Of a stretch of DNA of 64,000 bases, positions 54,620 through 62,837 are shown one piece after another (position 1 is the first letter of the stretch; the number at the start of each line of letters is the position of its first letter). The notes beneath the pieces are model-generated. The model worked only from the letters and a program-made list of their open reading frames with translations, was not told the DNA's origin and ran no database searches. This stretch comes from CAVZXS01 sp963779325. GTDB lineage: Bacteria > Bacteroidota > Bacteroidia > Chitinophagales > Chitinophagaceae. The position numbers and the translations under genes were made by a program. Location of the stretch: NCBI GenBank assembly GCA_963779325.1, contig CAVZXS010000025.1, positions 248,001-312,000 on the forward strand, given 5' to 3'.

Positions 54620-57265
54620 ATGAAAAAAATAATCCTTGTTTTAGCACTATGTCTCGGTTTTTTAAACCCGGGCTTTGCACAAAAAAAATACCCTTACCTG
54701 GATAGTAAACTTCCGGTGGAAGAAAGAGTAAGAGACTTATTAAGCCGAATGACATTGGAGGAAAAAGCACGTCAGATGGACATGTATAAAGCCGAATTTT
54801 TTAAAGAAAAAGAAGATTTTTCTAAAACAAAAGCTGCGGCTAAAATTGGAAAGCTTGGCATTGGAGCGATTCATGACATCTATCCCCGTTCTGCTAAAAT
54901 GATTAACGAACTTCAAAAAGAAGTAATCGGGAATAATAGATGGGGAATTCCTGCTTTGATTATGTGCGAAATGCTTCATGGCTATTTAGGTGACGGAAGT
55001 ACCGCCTTTCCTATGAGTATTGGTTTAGGATCCACTTGGGATACTGCTTTGATGAAAAAAGTGGGCCGTGTTATTGGGACTGAAGCAAGAGCACATGGAG
55101 TTCATTTTGGGTTAGGCCCTAATTTAGATATGGGCCTGGAACCACGTTGGGGAAGAGTTGCCGAAACTTTTGGTGAAGATGTTTATTTGACCGGTGAGAT
55201 GGGTGTAGCCATGATAAAAGGAATGCAGGGCGATGATTTAAAATCAGACCGTTCAATTATTGCAGAACCAAAACATTTTGCAGTTCACGGTATTCCGCAA
55301 GCGGGAGCCAATTCTTCTCCTGTCTTGGTTGGAGAACGTTCTGCTCGCCAGGATTTCCTGCCTTCATTTGAAAACGCATTTAAAAAAGGAGGCGCTTTGG
55401 AGACTATGTGTGCCTACTCAGAATTAGACGGAATTCCCTGTGCTGCCAATCATTGGTTGTTAACAGATGTTTTAAGAAAAGAATGGGGATTTAAAGGAAT
55501 TGTAGTATCAGATTTAGGTGCTATTAAATACCTTCAGACAAACCATTTTGTAACCGATTCTCCAAAAGAAAGCATCCAAACAGCTATTGCCGCAGGCGTT
55601 GATATGCAGTTTTATGATTTTACCAACGAGGTTTGGCAAGAAACAATCATAGAATTAGTCAATGAAAAAAAATTGACGATGAACCAAATAGACCGGGCTG
55701 CCGGTGGCGTTTTAAGACTTAAGTTTTTATTAGGATTGTTTGAAAATCCATACACAGATCAGCGTTTAATTGAACTCCGATTTCATTCTAAAGAAAACCG
55801 GGAGCTGGCATTAGAAGCGGGTCATAAATCAATTGTTTTATTGAAAAATCAAGCTAATTTATTACCCCTGAATAAAAATACAAAAACCATTGCGGTTATC
55901 GGACCCAATGCTGATGCCTCCAGGTTGGGAGGTTATTCAGTTAAAAACAAAGTAGGAACTACCGTTTTAGAAGGAGTTAAGCAAGTTGCCGGTGCTAAAA
56001 CAAAGGTTCTTTATGAAGAAGGAGTTCCGCTTATTGTAAAAGGACAAGTTATACCTTCTAAATATTTATTGACCCCTGATGAAGCTAAAAATGGTTTGAA
56101 AGGAGAATATTTTAACAACAGAAATGTAGAAGGAACGCCGGCATTAACACGTATTGACAGTCAATTAGATTTTGATTGGCCCTGGTCTCCCGGAGATGGA
56201 GTTGCTGATGATGATTTCTCTATTCGTTGGACAGGTTATATCAAAGCAGATGTTTCATTTGATGGTTGGTTAGGTTTAAGTTCTGATGATGGAATCCGTA
56301 TGTGGATAGATGATCAATTGGTTATTGACCACTGGACACAGGGAGGAACAAATATTGTAACGACACCAAAAAATATCGAAGCAGGTAAAAAATATAAAGT
56401 CCGCATCGAAATGTGGGAAGGAGGCTGGGGAGCCAGAGCGCATTTGCGTTGGAATTTAGAAAAAGTAAACTTTCAGCCTGCCATAGATATTGCTAAAAAA
56501 GCCGATGTTGCCATTGTTGTTTTAGGAGAATCAAATGAATTGGTAGAAGAAAACAGGGATGTATCCACTTTAGACTTGCACGGAATGCAACAAGAATTGA
56601 TTGAAGCAATCCAAAAAACAGGTACCCCGGTAGTTTGTGTGTTGTTGAATGGTCGTCCGCTTTCAGTAAACCGGATCAATGATCATATTCCTGCCATTAT
56701 TGAAGGATGGTTTCCCGGTGAGGCGGGAGGAAAAGCAGTTGCCGATGTTTTATTTGGCGATTATAATCCGGGAGGAAAACTACCTATTACTTTTCCAAAA
56801 TCGGTGGGGCAATTGCCTATTTATTACAATCAAAAACGATCAGCCATTCACCGCTACGTAGCAGAAAGTGAAAATCCGTTATATACTTTTGGTTATGGAT
56901 TGAGTTATACCACTTTCGAATATTCCAATTTAGCTTTAAATACAAAAGAAATAAAAGCAGATGGTGAAATAAAAGTAACTATTGATGTTAAAAACACGGG
57001 GAATTATGACGGTGATGAAGTAGTACAATTATACATTAACGATGTTTATAGTAGTGTAACAACACCGGCAAAAACTTTAAAAGGCTTTAAAAGAGTATTT
57101 ATAAAAAAAGGTGAAACACAAAAAGTAGGATTTACACTGACTGCCGATGAATTAGCGATATGGAATCGTGATATGAAAAGAGTGGTAGAACCGGGCGATT
57201 TTGAAGTGATGGTAGGTGGCAATTCGACAGATGTATTGAAAACAAAATTTTCGGTTATGAATTGA
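54620..57265 (+). CDS. GH3 beta-glucosidase with inserted PA14 domain
   Basis: Exported exo-acting beta-glycosidase. The 881-residue protein has a signal peptide (ending NPGFAQ), the GH3 N-terminal barrel with LGPNLDMGLEPRWGRVAETFGED near residue 168 and the nucleophile aspartate in IVVSDLGAIK near 298, then the second GH3 domain interrupted by a PA14 module (about 490-620, LKGEYFNNRNVEGTP, GWLGLSSDDGIRMWIDDQ), and a C-terminal fibronectin-III-like domain (VTIDVKNTGNYDGDEVVQLYI). Substrates are probably beta-linked gluco-oligosaccharides, which would suit the GH16 product at 39659, though the two genes are not linked. Confidence 0.94.
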   Translation: MKKIILVLALCLGFLNPGFAQKKYPYLDSKLPVEERVRDLLSRMTLEEKARQMDMYKAEFFKEKEDFSKTKAAAKIGKLGIGAIHDIYPRSAKMINELQKEVIGNNRWGIPALIMCEMLHGYLGDGSTAFPMSIGLGSTWDTALMKKVGRVIGTEARAHGVHFGLGPNLDMGLEPRWGRVAETFGEDVYLTGEMGVAMIKGMQGDDLKSDRSIIAEPKHFAVHGIPQAGANSSPVLVGERSARQDFLPSFENAFKKGGALETMCAYSELDGIPCAANHWLLTDVLRKEWGFKGIVVSDLGAIKYLQTNHFVTDSPKESIQTAIAAGVDMQFYDFTNEVWQETIIELVNEKKLTMNQIDRAAGGVLRLKFLLGLFENPYTDQRLIELRFHSKENRELALEAGHKSIVLLKNQANLLPLNKNTKTIAVIGPNADASRLGGYSVKNKVGTTVLEGVKQVAGAKTKVLYEEGVPLIVKGQVIPSKYLLTPDEAKNGLKGEYFNNRNVEGTPALTRIDSQLDFDWPWSPGDGVADDDFSIRWTGYIKADVSFDGWLGLSSDDGIRMWIDDQLVIDHWTQGGTNIVTTPKNIEAGKKYKVRIEMWEGGWGARAHLRWNLEKVNFQPAIDIAKKADVAIVVLGESNELVEENRDVSTLDLHGMQQELIEAIQKTGTPVVCVLLNGRPLSVNRINDHIPAIIEGWFPGEAGGKAVADVLFGDYNPGGKLPITFPKSVGQLPIYYNQKRSAIHRYVAESENPLYTFGYGLSYTTFEYSNLALNTKEIKADGEIKVTIDVKNTGNYDGDEVVQLYINDVYSSVTTPAKTLKGFKRVFIKKGETQKVGFTLTADELAIWNRDMKRVVEPGDFEVMVGGNSTDVLKTKFSVMN

Positions 57266-57751
57266 TTCTTATAGTTGGTGTTTTTAGATTAATTGTAAAA
57301 ATGGTTTAAAAATGCCTTAACGATTTATATGCCCTGCAATGGCGTCTATAAAATGTACTTGATTATCGATATCGATGGCGTGATCTAAAAAAGAAATACG
57401 CATTTAATGGCCGATATCCCTATGATATGCTGCAACATCAAATGAAATGACAAACCTGTATAGGCTGGTAACCAGAATAAAATGACAGAAGAAACCCGAA
57501 CCGCTAACATTTACGCCGTCGGTACCCTGATCACAGGCTGCGTGGCCATACCCACGGCGTAAATTTAGTCCGATAACTATCCGGATGCAAAGCACATCAA
57601 CTTTTATTTATCCGCAGGATACCGTGCATAAATTTAGCATCAGCTCCGGGCCGACAGTTGGGCAATCCCTCAACTGCATAAAACCTCGAAAGTTTGCAGT
57701 AATTTTAAATACAAACAGTTTCTAAAAAATTAAAGTTGACATAACTCTTTT
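57266..57751. other. Long gap with a palindrome, no gene seen
   Basis: This 486-base gap has no supported ORF. It contains a perfect 11-bp inverted repeat, ATTTACGCCGT (57509-57519) and ACGGCGTAAAT (57554-57564), whose left arm runs into CGGTACC, a string shared with the palindromes near 59518 and 62601. The rest shows nothing recognisable; no clear terminator follows the GH3 gene. Confidence 0.5.
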
Positions 57752-58585
57752 ATGAAAATATCTAAACTTATCGGGCTTATATATTTTGTTGTTATTTCAA
57801 CAACAGCATCAAGTCAAAAAATTGAGTACGGTAATAATCCTTCGGTCGGAAATTATTTTGATGTTGGAGGTTGCAAACTCTATTACGAAGTTTATGGACA
57901 GGGGGAGCCCCTTGTACTGTTACATGGCGGTGTTTACGGATATATTGACGAATTTGAACCATTTATAGAAAAACTGAAACAGCATTATCAAGTAATCTGT
58001 ATCGCTACACGGGGACACGGAAAATCTGAAATCGGGCATATTCAATATTCCTATAACCAACGGGCAGATGATGCGTACAAAGTTATCCGCAGCCTTACTA
58101 AAGACAGCGTTATAGTTTTAGGATTCAGTGATGGTGGTGTTGCTTCGTTAAAACTTGCCGCAGCACATCCTGAATTAGTGAAAAAGCTTATCGTAATCGG
58201 AGCCGGTAATTTACCAAAATTAGCAGAAGGCAAAAGCAGGTATGAACAATATACCCCGGAAAAATTAATGAAGAATGACGCTGCATTTTTTAAGAGCCGC
58301 GTTGCTCTTATGCCGGAGCCCAAGCGCTGGGGCGAAAATCTTGCTATGCTGAATAAAATGTATAATAAAGATTTTGTAAGCTTTGAAACATTTAAAAAAA
58401 TAAAATGCCCGACATTAATAATGGCAGGAGACAGTGATGAATATACCGCTACCGAAGATTTTGTAAAATGCAGGAAAGCAATACCCGGCTCTCAACTTGC
58501 AATAATTGCCGGTTGCGGACATGTAATTTTTTATTGCAATTTTCCGGCAGTGTGGGACACCGTTGAACCGTTTCTTAAAAATTAG
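57752..58585 (+). CDS. Alpha/beta hydrolase
   Basis: Exported hydrolase of the alpha/beta fold (esterase, lactonase or peptidase type). The 277-residue protein has a signal peptide (IGLIYFVVISTTASSQ) and the full set of landmarks: oxyanion-hole HGG in LVLLHGGVYG near residue 55, nucleophile serine in VLGFSDGGVAS near 125, acid in MAGDSDEYT near 228 and histidine in GCGHVIFY near 257. Substrate unknown. It is followed 5 bases after the stop by a strong palindrome that can act as its terminator. Confidence 0.9.
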   Translation: MKISKLIGLIYFVVISTTASSQKIEYGNNPSVGNYFDVGGCKLYYEVYGQGEPLVLLHGGVYGYIDEFEPFIEKLKQHYQVICIATRGHGKSEIGHIQYSYNQRADDAYKVIRSLTKDSVIVLGFSDGGVASLKLAAAHPELVKKLIVIGAGNLPKLAEGKSRYEQYTPEKLMKNDAAFFKSRVALMPEPKRWGENLAMLNKMYNKDFVSFETFKKIKCPTLIMAGDSDEYTATEDFVKCRKAIPGSQLAIIAGCGHVIFYCNFPAVWDTVEPFLKN

Positions 58586-58590
58586 GTTTC

Positions 58591-58621
58591 ACAGCGGTCG
58601 GACCAAAGGTCAGACCGCTGT
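58591..58621. repeat. REP-like palindrome (P1), also possible terminator
   Basis: ACAGCGGTC (58591-58599) pairs with GACCGCTGT (58613-58621); inside, GACC-AAA-GGTC pairs again, leaving one bulged base on each side. The apical GGACC..GGTCA recurs in palindromes near 59500 and 62600. It lies 37 bases before the transposase gene. Confidence 0.7.
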
Positions 58622-58658
58622 AAAGTGCCTGCTGCAAAAAAAACCTTATCTTGATTAA

Positions 58659-59351
58659 ATGAAAATAGTAGCCGGCGAAGTTTACCATATTTATAACCAG
58701 GGTAATAATCAAGAAACTATCTTTTACCATGATGAAGATTATCTTGAGTTTTTAAACCTGTTCAGAAAATTTGTTTATGCTCATTGCACTGTATTGGCAT
58801 ATTGCCTTATGCCCAATCATTTTCATTTTTTAATAGATGCAACGGAGGCTTCGGCAAAATTGAAGCGCATCGGCAATATCGACTCCTGTGAATTATCGAA
58901 CGGGTTCAGGTTACTGCAAAGCAGCTATGCTCAGCACATCAATAACAAATATGAAAGAACGGGTTCTTTATTCAGACAAAAAGCAAAAGCCAAATCAACC
59001 GCTGCCGGTAATGAGCAGTATCGTTTTATCGCTTTTAATTATATTCATCAAAATCCTATTATCGCAGGGCTTGTTGCAAAAATGGAAGATTGGAAGTATT
59101 CTTCTTTTGCAGATTATGCAGGATTGCGAAACGGAACGTTATGCAATAAATTGCAGGCTGAGCAATTAATAGGATTTGATAAAAATAATTTCATAAAAGA
59201 ATCTTACCAATCAATAAATCCGGAGACTGTAAAAAATATTTTTGATAAAAGGGATTGGAATGTCGTGATCGGCACGGCCGGCACCGAAGGTCAGACCACG
59301 CCAAGGATGAAGCCGGATGAAGCAACAATTGATGCTAAAAAAATCGGTTAA
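58659..59351 (+). CDS. REP-associated tyrosine transposase (RAYT, Y1_Tnp family)
   Basis: Single-strand HUH nuclease of the IS200-like REP-associated group. The 230-residue protein has the HUH motif in LMPNHFHFLIDA (His54 and His56) and the catalytic tyrosine in FNYIHQNPIIAGLV (Tyr128), with the WKYSSFADYAG segment that usually follows. Members process hairpins with REP palindromes rather than moving as ordinary insertion sequences. The last 30 residues or so (from about 201, VVIGTAGTEGQTTP) are encoded by palindromic repeat DNA and are probably a later extension. A -7-like TATCTTGA lies at 58647-58654. Confidence 0.9.
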   Translation: MKIVAGEVYHIYNQGNNQETIFYHDEDYLEFLNLFRKFVYAHCTVLAYCLMPNHFHFLIDATEASAKLKRIGNIDSCELSNGFRLLQSSYAQHINNKYERTGSLFRQKAKAKSTAAGNEQYRFIAFNYIHQNPIIAGLVAKMEDWKYSSFADYAGLRNGTLCNKLQAEQLIGFDKNNFIKESYQSINPETVKNIFDKRDWNVVIGTAGTEGQTTPRMKPDEATIDAKKIG

Positions 59352-59448
59352 ATAAATCGGGTTGCAGAATAACTTTTTATTATTTTGCTATATAACATGT
59401 TTATACCTTTTGGTAATTTCGGCCTCTACTCGGCAACTCCGGTCTTCG

Positions 59449-59535
59449 GCAAACCCGGTCAGACCTGCGGTTGCGGCCGTAACTCCGGTCTGACCTTCAG
59501 TCTGACCAAGGTCAGACCTTCGGTACCGACCGTAG
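59449..59535. repeat. REP-like palindrome cluster downstream of the RAYT gene
   Basis: The gap holds GGTCAGACC or GGTCTGACC several times in both orientations; the clearest unit is GTCTGACC-AA-GGTCAGAC (59500-59517), preceded by CCGGTCTGACC and followed by TTCGGTACCGACCG. Another GGTCAGACC lies inside the RAYT coding end near 59290. These match the apical part of the palindromes at 58591 and 62592. Confidence 0.7.
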
Positions 59536-60300
59536 TTACTTTCCCATCCACTTTTTAAACTCCGTAACTTTTTCCCGGCTTACCAATGCTTCTTTATCAA
59601 CGGCCGGTTTTAAACCGAGTATTAACCGGTTGCCGAAATAATCATCAATCTTATCTACGCTGTTGATAGATACATAAAAAGAGCGGCTGATGCGAAAATA
59701 TTTTTCAGGATCCAGCATGTCTTCCAATTCATCCATGGTATAGTCCACTACAAATTTTTTATTATCGGTTGTTTTAAAAAAATTCAAACGCCCGTCGCTG
59801 TAGAAATAAGCAATCTCTTCAATTTCTACACTCACTAATTTTTGCGCATGCTTTACCAAAAACCGTTTGCGGTATTCTTTGGGTTGCAGTTTTTGCTGCA
59901 GTTCTTTTACAAGGCTGTCAATATTTATGTCACTGCTGCCGTTTCCCTTTAGTTTTTGAAACTTCTGTAATGCCGTTTGCAGTTCTTCTTTTTGTATAGG
60001 CTTTAATAAATAGTCTACACTGTTTACCTTAAAAGCTTTTAGTGCATATTCATCGTACGATGTAGTGAAGATGACCGGGCTTTTTACATCGGTTAAATTA
60101 AATATTTCAAAGCTCTGCCCGTCTGCCAGTTCAATATCCATCAGTATCAAATCGGGTTGCGGATTATCCTGCAACCATTCTACCGAGCTTTTAATACTGT
60201 CCGTTACACCCACTACATTGGCAGTTGCATCAACGGCGGCTAATGTTTTTTGCAGTTTTTTTACTGCCAGTTCCTCGTCTTCTACAATTAATATTTTCAT
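59536..60300 (-). CDS. LytTR-family response regulator
   Basis: Cytoplasmic transcription regulator. The 254-residue protein has a receiver domain (ILIVEDEELA, phospho-acceptor Asp55 in LILMDIELADG, then FTTSYDEYALKAFKVNSVDYLLKP) and a LytTR DNA-binding domain over about 140-254 (KRFLVKHAQKLVSVEIEEIAYFYSDGR-like start, ISRSFYVSINSVDKI, NRLILGLKP, VSREKVTEFKKW). LytTR proteins bind pairs of 9-bp direct repeats separated by 12-13 bp. It is the last gene of the kinase operon, 47 bases after the second kinase, with a 40-bp leader repeat in between. Confidence 0.95.
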   Translation of the reverse strand: MKILIVEDEELAVKKLQKTLAAVDATANVVGVTDSIKSSVEWLQDNPQPDLILMDIELADGQSFEIFNLTDVKSPVIFTTSYDEYALKAFKVNSVDYLLKPIQKEELQTALQKFQKLKGNGSSDINIDSLVKELQQKLQPKEYRKRFLVKHAQKLVSVEIEEIAYFYSDGRLNFFKTTDNKKFVVDYTMDELEDMLDPEKYFRISRSFYVSINSVDKIDDYFGNRLILGLKPAVDKEALVSREKVTEFKKWMGK

Positions 60301-60304
60301 AACT

Positions 60305-60344
60305 AAAGATTTATTGCCTGCCCGACTTACGCCGTTGAGGCGGG
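60305..60344 (-). repeat. Conserved 40-bp leader repeat (copy 1)
   Basis: Read on the minus strand it starts CCCGCCTCAACGGCG and ends TAAATCTTT, 4 bases before the regulator start codon. It matches 62793-62832 (plus strand, in front of the lipoprotein gene) at 37 of 40 positions. Confidence 0.75.
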
Positions 60345-60347
60345 TTT

Positions 60348-61442
60348 TTATAATTTTATTTCCTGATCTGTTATTATTGCTTTTTTATTATCTCCTTCAA
60401 AGGTCGGCGGTTTCCAAATTAACGGCAGCACCACCGTAAAATTCTTTTCATCCTCCATTATTTGAAAACCCGGCAAGTGCAGTAAATCATACTTGGCGTT
60501 TATATTATCCAAGCCTATTTTATTACTCGGTGCTTTTACGGCACGACGTTGCAGGTTATTATTTACTACTAATTTATTACCTACCGTGGTAAATATTTCA
60601 ATATGCAGCGGTTTATTTTTAGAAAGTGCATTATGCTTTACCGCATTTTCTATCAGCATTTGCAAGCTGAGCGAGGGCAGTAAATACGTATTGTATTGTT
60701 TGTCAATTTCCACCTGCAGTTGCACGGCTTCGCCGTGTCTTGTTTTTAATAACTGAAAATAACTTTGTATAAATTTAATTTCAGTTTCAAGCGTACTCAT
60801 GCCATCTTCATTATTGCGTAATAAATAACGATAGACTTTACTCAGCTCATCTAAGAATTGTTCGGCTTTGTCTTTATCTTCTGTTATTAAAGAAGATAAC
60901 GTGTTAAAACAATTAAATAAAAAATGCGGGTTTACTTTTTGTTTCAATCCGTCAAACTCTTCCTGCAACTGTAATTGCTCCAGCACTTCTTTTTCGGCAG
61001 CGGCTTCTTTATATTTTTCTATAATATAGGCTACTTCCCAAAGGGTCTCAAAAATCAGGTTTACACTAAGGCCAACAAGGTATCCGTATTTTAAATCGTT
61101 CTCCTGTATTTGGTAACCCAATATATGAAACCGGTTGTACACCCAAAATATCAGTAATACGGAAGGTGTCATTACAATCAGGTTAACTAATAATTTATAT
61201 AACACCCTTTTTCCTGTTTGCTGCAGCGATGGAAATTTAGTACGTAAAAAATAATCGTATTGCACATGGGTGCGCCACGAAAAGAAACCAATAAAATAAA
61301 TAAGAGGGAGAGTAACTGCCCATACTTTCCAGTCTTTCCATATTCTTTCATCGTACAAAATATACTGGTAACTAAGTACTATAAAAGGCATGGAAACCAG
61401 GAACCCGTTCACATATAATTTAGTTGGTTTAGCTATTTTCAT
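60348..61442 (-). CDS. LytS/YpdA-type sensor histidine kinase (intact)
   Basis: Membrane histidine kinase of the His_kinase (PF06580) group. The 364-residue protein has four membrane helices in the first 140 residues, a coiled segment and the kinase core with phospho-acceptor histidine in VNPHFLFNCFNTLSSLI near 173, followed by the ATPase part: N box LIENAVKHNALS near 265 and G box NKIGLDNINAKYDLL near 317. All key residues are present. The gene overlaps the end of the upstream kinase by 4 bases (ATGA), so the two are translated together and probably form a pair. Confidence 0.93.
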   Translation of the reverse strand: MKIAKPTKLYVNGFLVSMPFIVLSYQYILYDERIWKDWKVWAVTLPLIYFIGFFSWRTHVQYDYFLRTKFPSLQQTGKRVLYKLLVNLIVMTPSVLLIFWVYNRFHILGYQIQENDLKYGYLVGLSVNLIFETLWEVAYIIEKYKEAAAEKEVLEQLQLQEEFDGLKQKVNPHFLFNCFNTLSSLITEDKDKAEQFLDELSKVYRYLLRNNEDGMSTLETEIKFIQSYFQLLKTRHGEAVQLQVEIDKQYNTYLLPSLSLQMLIENAVKHNALSKNKPLHIEIFTTVGNKLVVNNNLQRRAVKAPSNKIGLDNINAKYDLLHLPGFQIMEDEKNFTVVLPLIWKPPTFEGDNKKAIITDQEIKL

Positions 61443-62491
61443 ACCGTTACCTCCGTTTTATCAAAAAGGGGCAGCAGCAAGGTTCTTTTGTTGCCCTGTT
61501 CAGTTACGGTAATATCACCGGCATCCAGCATTTTATATTTGTTCAACAGATTATCCAGCCCGTCATCTACATTATAATTTTGTATTACTGTTTTTTCATG
61601 TACAGAGTTTACAACAGAAAGTTCATTATTATTCGGGCTACTGATATTAATTGTAAGCGGATTGCTTTTGCTCAGCGCATTGGTGTAAATGATATTCTCC
61701 AAAATAACCTGCATGCTGAGCGGCGGCAGGTTTTTTTCTAAAGCCATTGCATCCACATTTACCGACGATTGAATAGCTCCGCCAAAACGTTCTTTAGCCA
61801 AATACAAATACGATTCAGCAAATCTTATTTCCTGCTCAAGCGAAATCAATAGTTCATCATCGCTGCGTAAAAGATAGCGATGCACTTTTGTCATTTCATC
61901 TAAAAACTTTTCCGCCTTGGTTTCATCCTCCTGTATCAAACCGGATAGGGTATTAAAACAGTTAAATAAAAAATGCGGATTAATTTGCCCTTTTAATCCC
62001 AATACTTTACTACGCTGATAAACATTTTTTAATTTCTCCGTTTCGGTAAGCGATGCCTTCCAAGCTTCCCAATTTGCAACTCCTTCGTTTATAAAAGTTA
62101 TAACTGTACTCATGATACAGGCATATAAAATTGACCAGGCAAGCATGCCCGGCCGGGTAGCGCAGCTTAAAAGAGAAAGTTGGTTATAGAAATAAAATAA
62201 GCCTGAAATGGCAAAGACATTCATTACATAAAATGCAGGCAGCATAAAGGATATTCTTTTAAACATATCGCCGGCACCGGGAAATCTTTTTTGAATGAGG
62301 GCTGCTACCAGGCCAAATACAAAATAAACCATCATCATAAATACCCCTGTGTATAAAAAACTTTTCGCAAACACTGCTGCAGAATTAAAAATGCAGCTCC
62401 CGAATACTAATATATTCAGGAAGATAATGTACGGGGTCATTATCCATACAAACACCAGCGGCTCTTTTTTACTGTATCGCTTCAATGCCAT
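61439..62491 (-). CDS. LytS/YpdA-type sensor histidine kinase with degenerate ATPase
   Basis: First gene of the operon. The 350-residue protein has four membrane helices, then INPHFLFNCFNTLSGLI near residue 171 with the histidine kept. The ATPase half is altered: the N box reads ILENIIYTNALS where the family has ENxxKHN, and the G box reads VDDGLDNLLNKYKML without the usual GxGL. It may bind ATP poorly and act as a sensing or scaffold partner of the intact kinase. A perfect direct-repeat pair lies 64-93 bases upstream of its start codon. Confidence 0.9.
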   Translation of the reverse strand: MALKRYSKKEPLVFVWIMTPYIIFLNILVFGSCIFNSAAVFAKSFLYTGVFMMMVYFVFGLVAALIQKRFPGAGDMFKRISFMLPAFYVMNVFAISGLFYFYNQLSLLSCATRPGMLAWSILYACIMSTVITFINEGVANWEAWKASLTETEKLKNVYQRSKVLGLKGQINPHFLFNCFNTLSGLIQEDETKAEKFLDEMTKVHRYLLRSDDELLISLEQEIRFAESYLYLAKERFGGAIQSSVNVDAMALEKNLPPLSMQVILENIIYTNALSKSNPLTINISSPNNNELSVVNSVHEKTVIQNYNVDDGLDNLLNKYKMLDAGDITVTEQGNKRTLLLPLFDKTEVTV

Positions 62492-62512
62492 ACTGTAAAT
62501 TATTAAATATGC

Positions 62513-62584
62513 CTGAAATAGCCTTTACGCAGGGGGTCAATTGAGTTAATAGTGTATGAATTGAGGAAAACGGCTTATGAATTG
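62513..62584 (-). promoter_or_regulatory. Direct-repeat promoter (LytTR-type geometry) of the kinase/regulator operon
   Basis: Read on the minus strand, CAATTCATA occurs twice without mismatch (62584-62576 and 62563-62555), starts 21 bp apart. After 34 bases comes a weak -7-like TATTTCAG (62520-62513), 21 bases before the ATG at 62491. The best-conserved repeat pair of the set; suggests autoregulation. Confidence 0.7.
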
Positions 62585-62591
62585 TGAGCGG

Positions 62592-62627
62592 GTTTTGCAG
62601 TCGGTACCGCAGGTCAGACTGCAAAAC
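62592..62627. repeat. REP-like palindrome (P4)
   Basis: GTTTTGCAGTC (62592-62602) is perfectly complementary to GACTGCAAAAC (62617-62627). The apical part GGTACC..GGTCA resembles that of the palindrome at 58591 although the stems differ completely. Confidence 0.65.
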
Positions 62628-62695
62628 TTTTCGGTCAATCCCGGCCAATCAATCGCAACCCTAAAAAACCACCGGCTAAATAAACAGGATTATAA

Positions 62696-62766
62696 CAATT
62701 CATCACTCGGTTCAACCAATTCGTGTCACCCAGCCTTGGATTTTTTTCTACCGACAGCCATCTTTG
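62696..62766 (+). promoter_or_regulatory. Direct-repeat promoter (LytTR-type geometry) of the lipoprotein gene
   Basis: CAATTCATC (62696-62704) and CAATTCGTG (62717-62725) start 21 bp apart; after exactly 33 bases comes CATCTTTG (62759-62766). The ATG at 62838 is 71 bases further, longer than in the other cases by about the length of the 40-bp leader repeat that lies between. Confidence 0.65.
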
Positions 62767-62792
62767 TCCTGTCAATCAAAATAACTATTAAC

Positions 62793-62832
62793 CCCGCCTG
62801 AACGGCGTAAGTCGGGTAGGCATTAAATCTTT
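62793..62832 (+). repeat. Conserved 40-bp leader repeat (copy 2)
   Basis: Same element as 60305-60344, here on the plus strand and ending 5 bases before the lipoprotein start codon. Only 3 of 40 bases differ. The central ACGGCGTAAGT also appears in the palindrome at 57554. Confidence 0.75.
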
Positions 62833-62837
62833 TAGAA

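Noticed and set aside
59352..59535. CRISPR-like array near 59450 because of repeated GGTCAGACC
   Set aside because: The repeats are palindromes in both orientations with irregular spacing and no unique spacers, as expected for REP elements.
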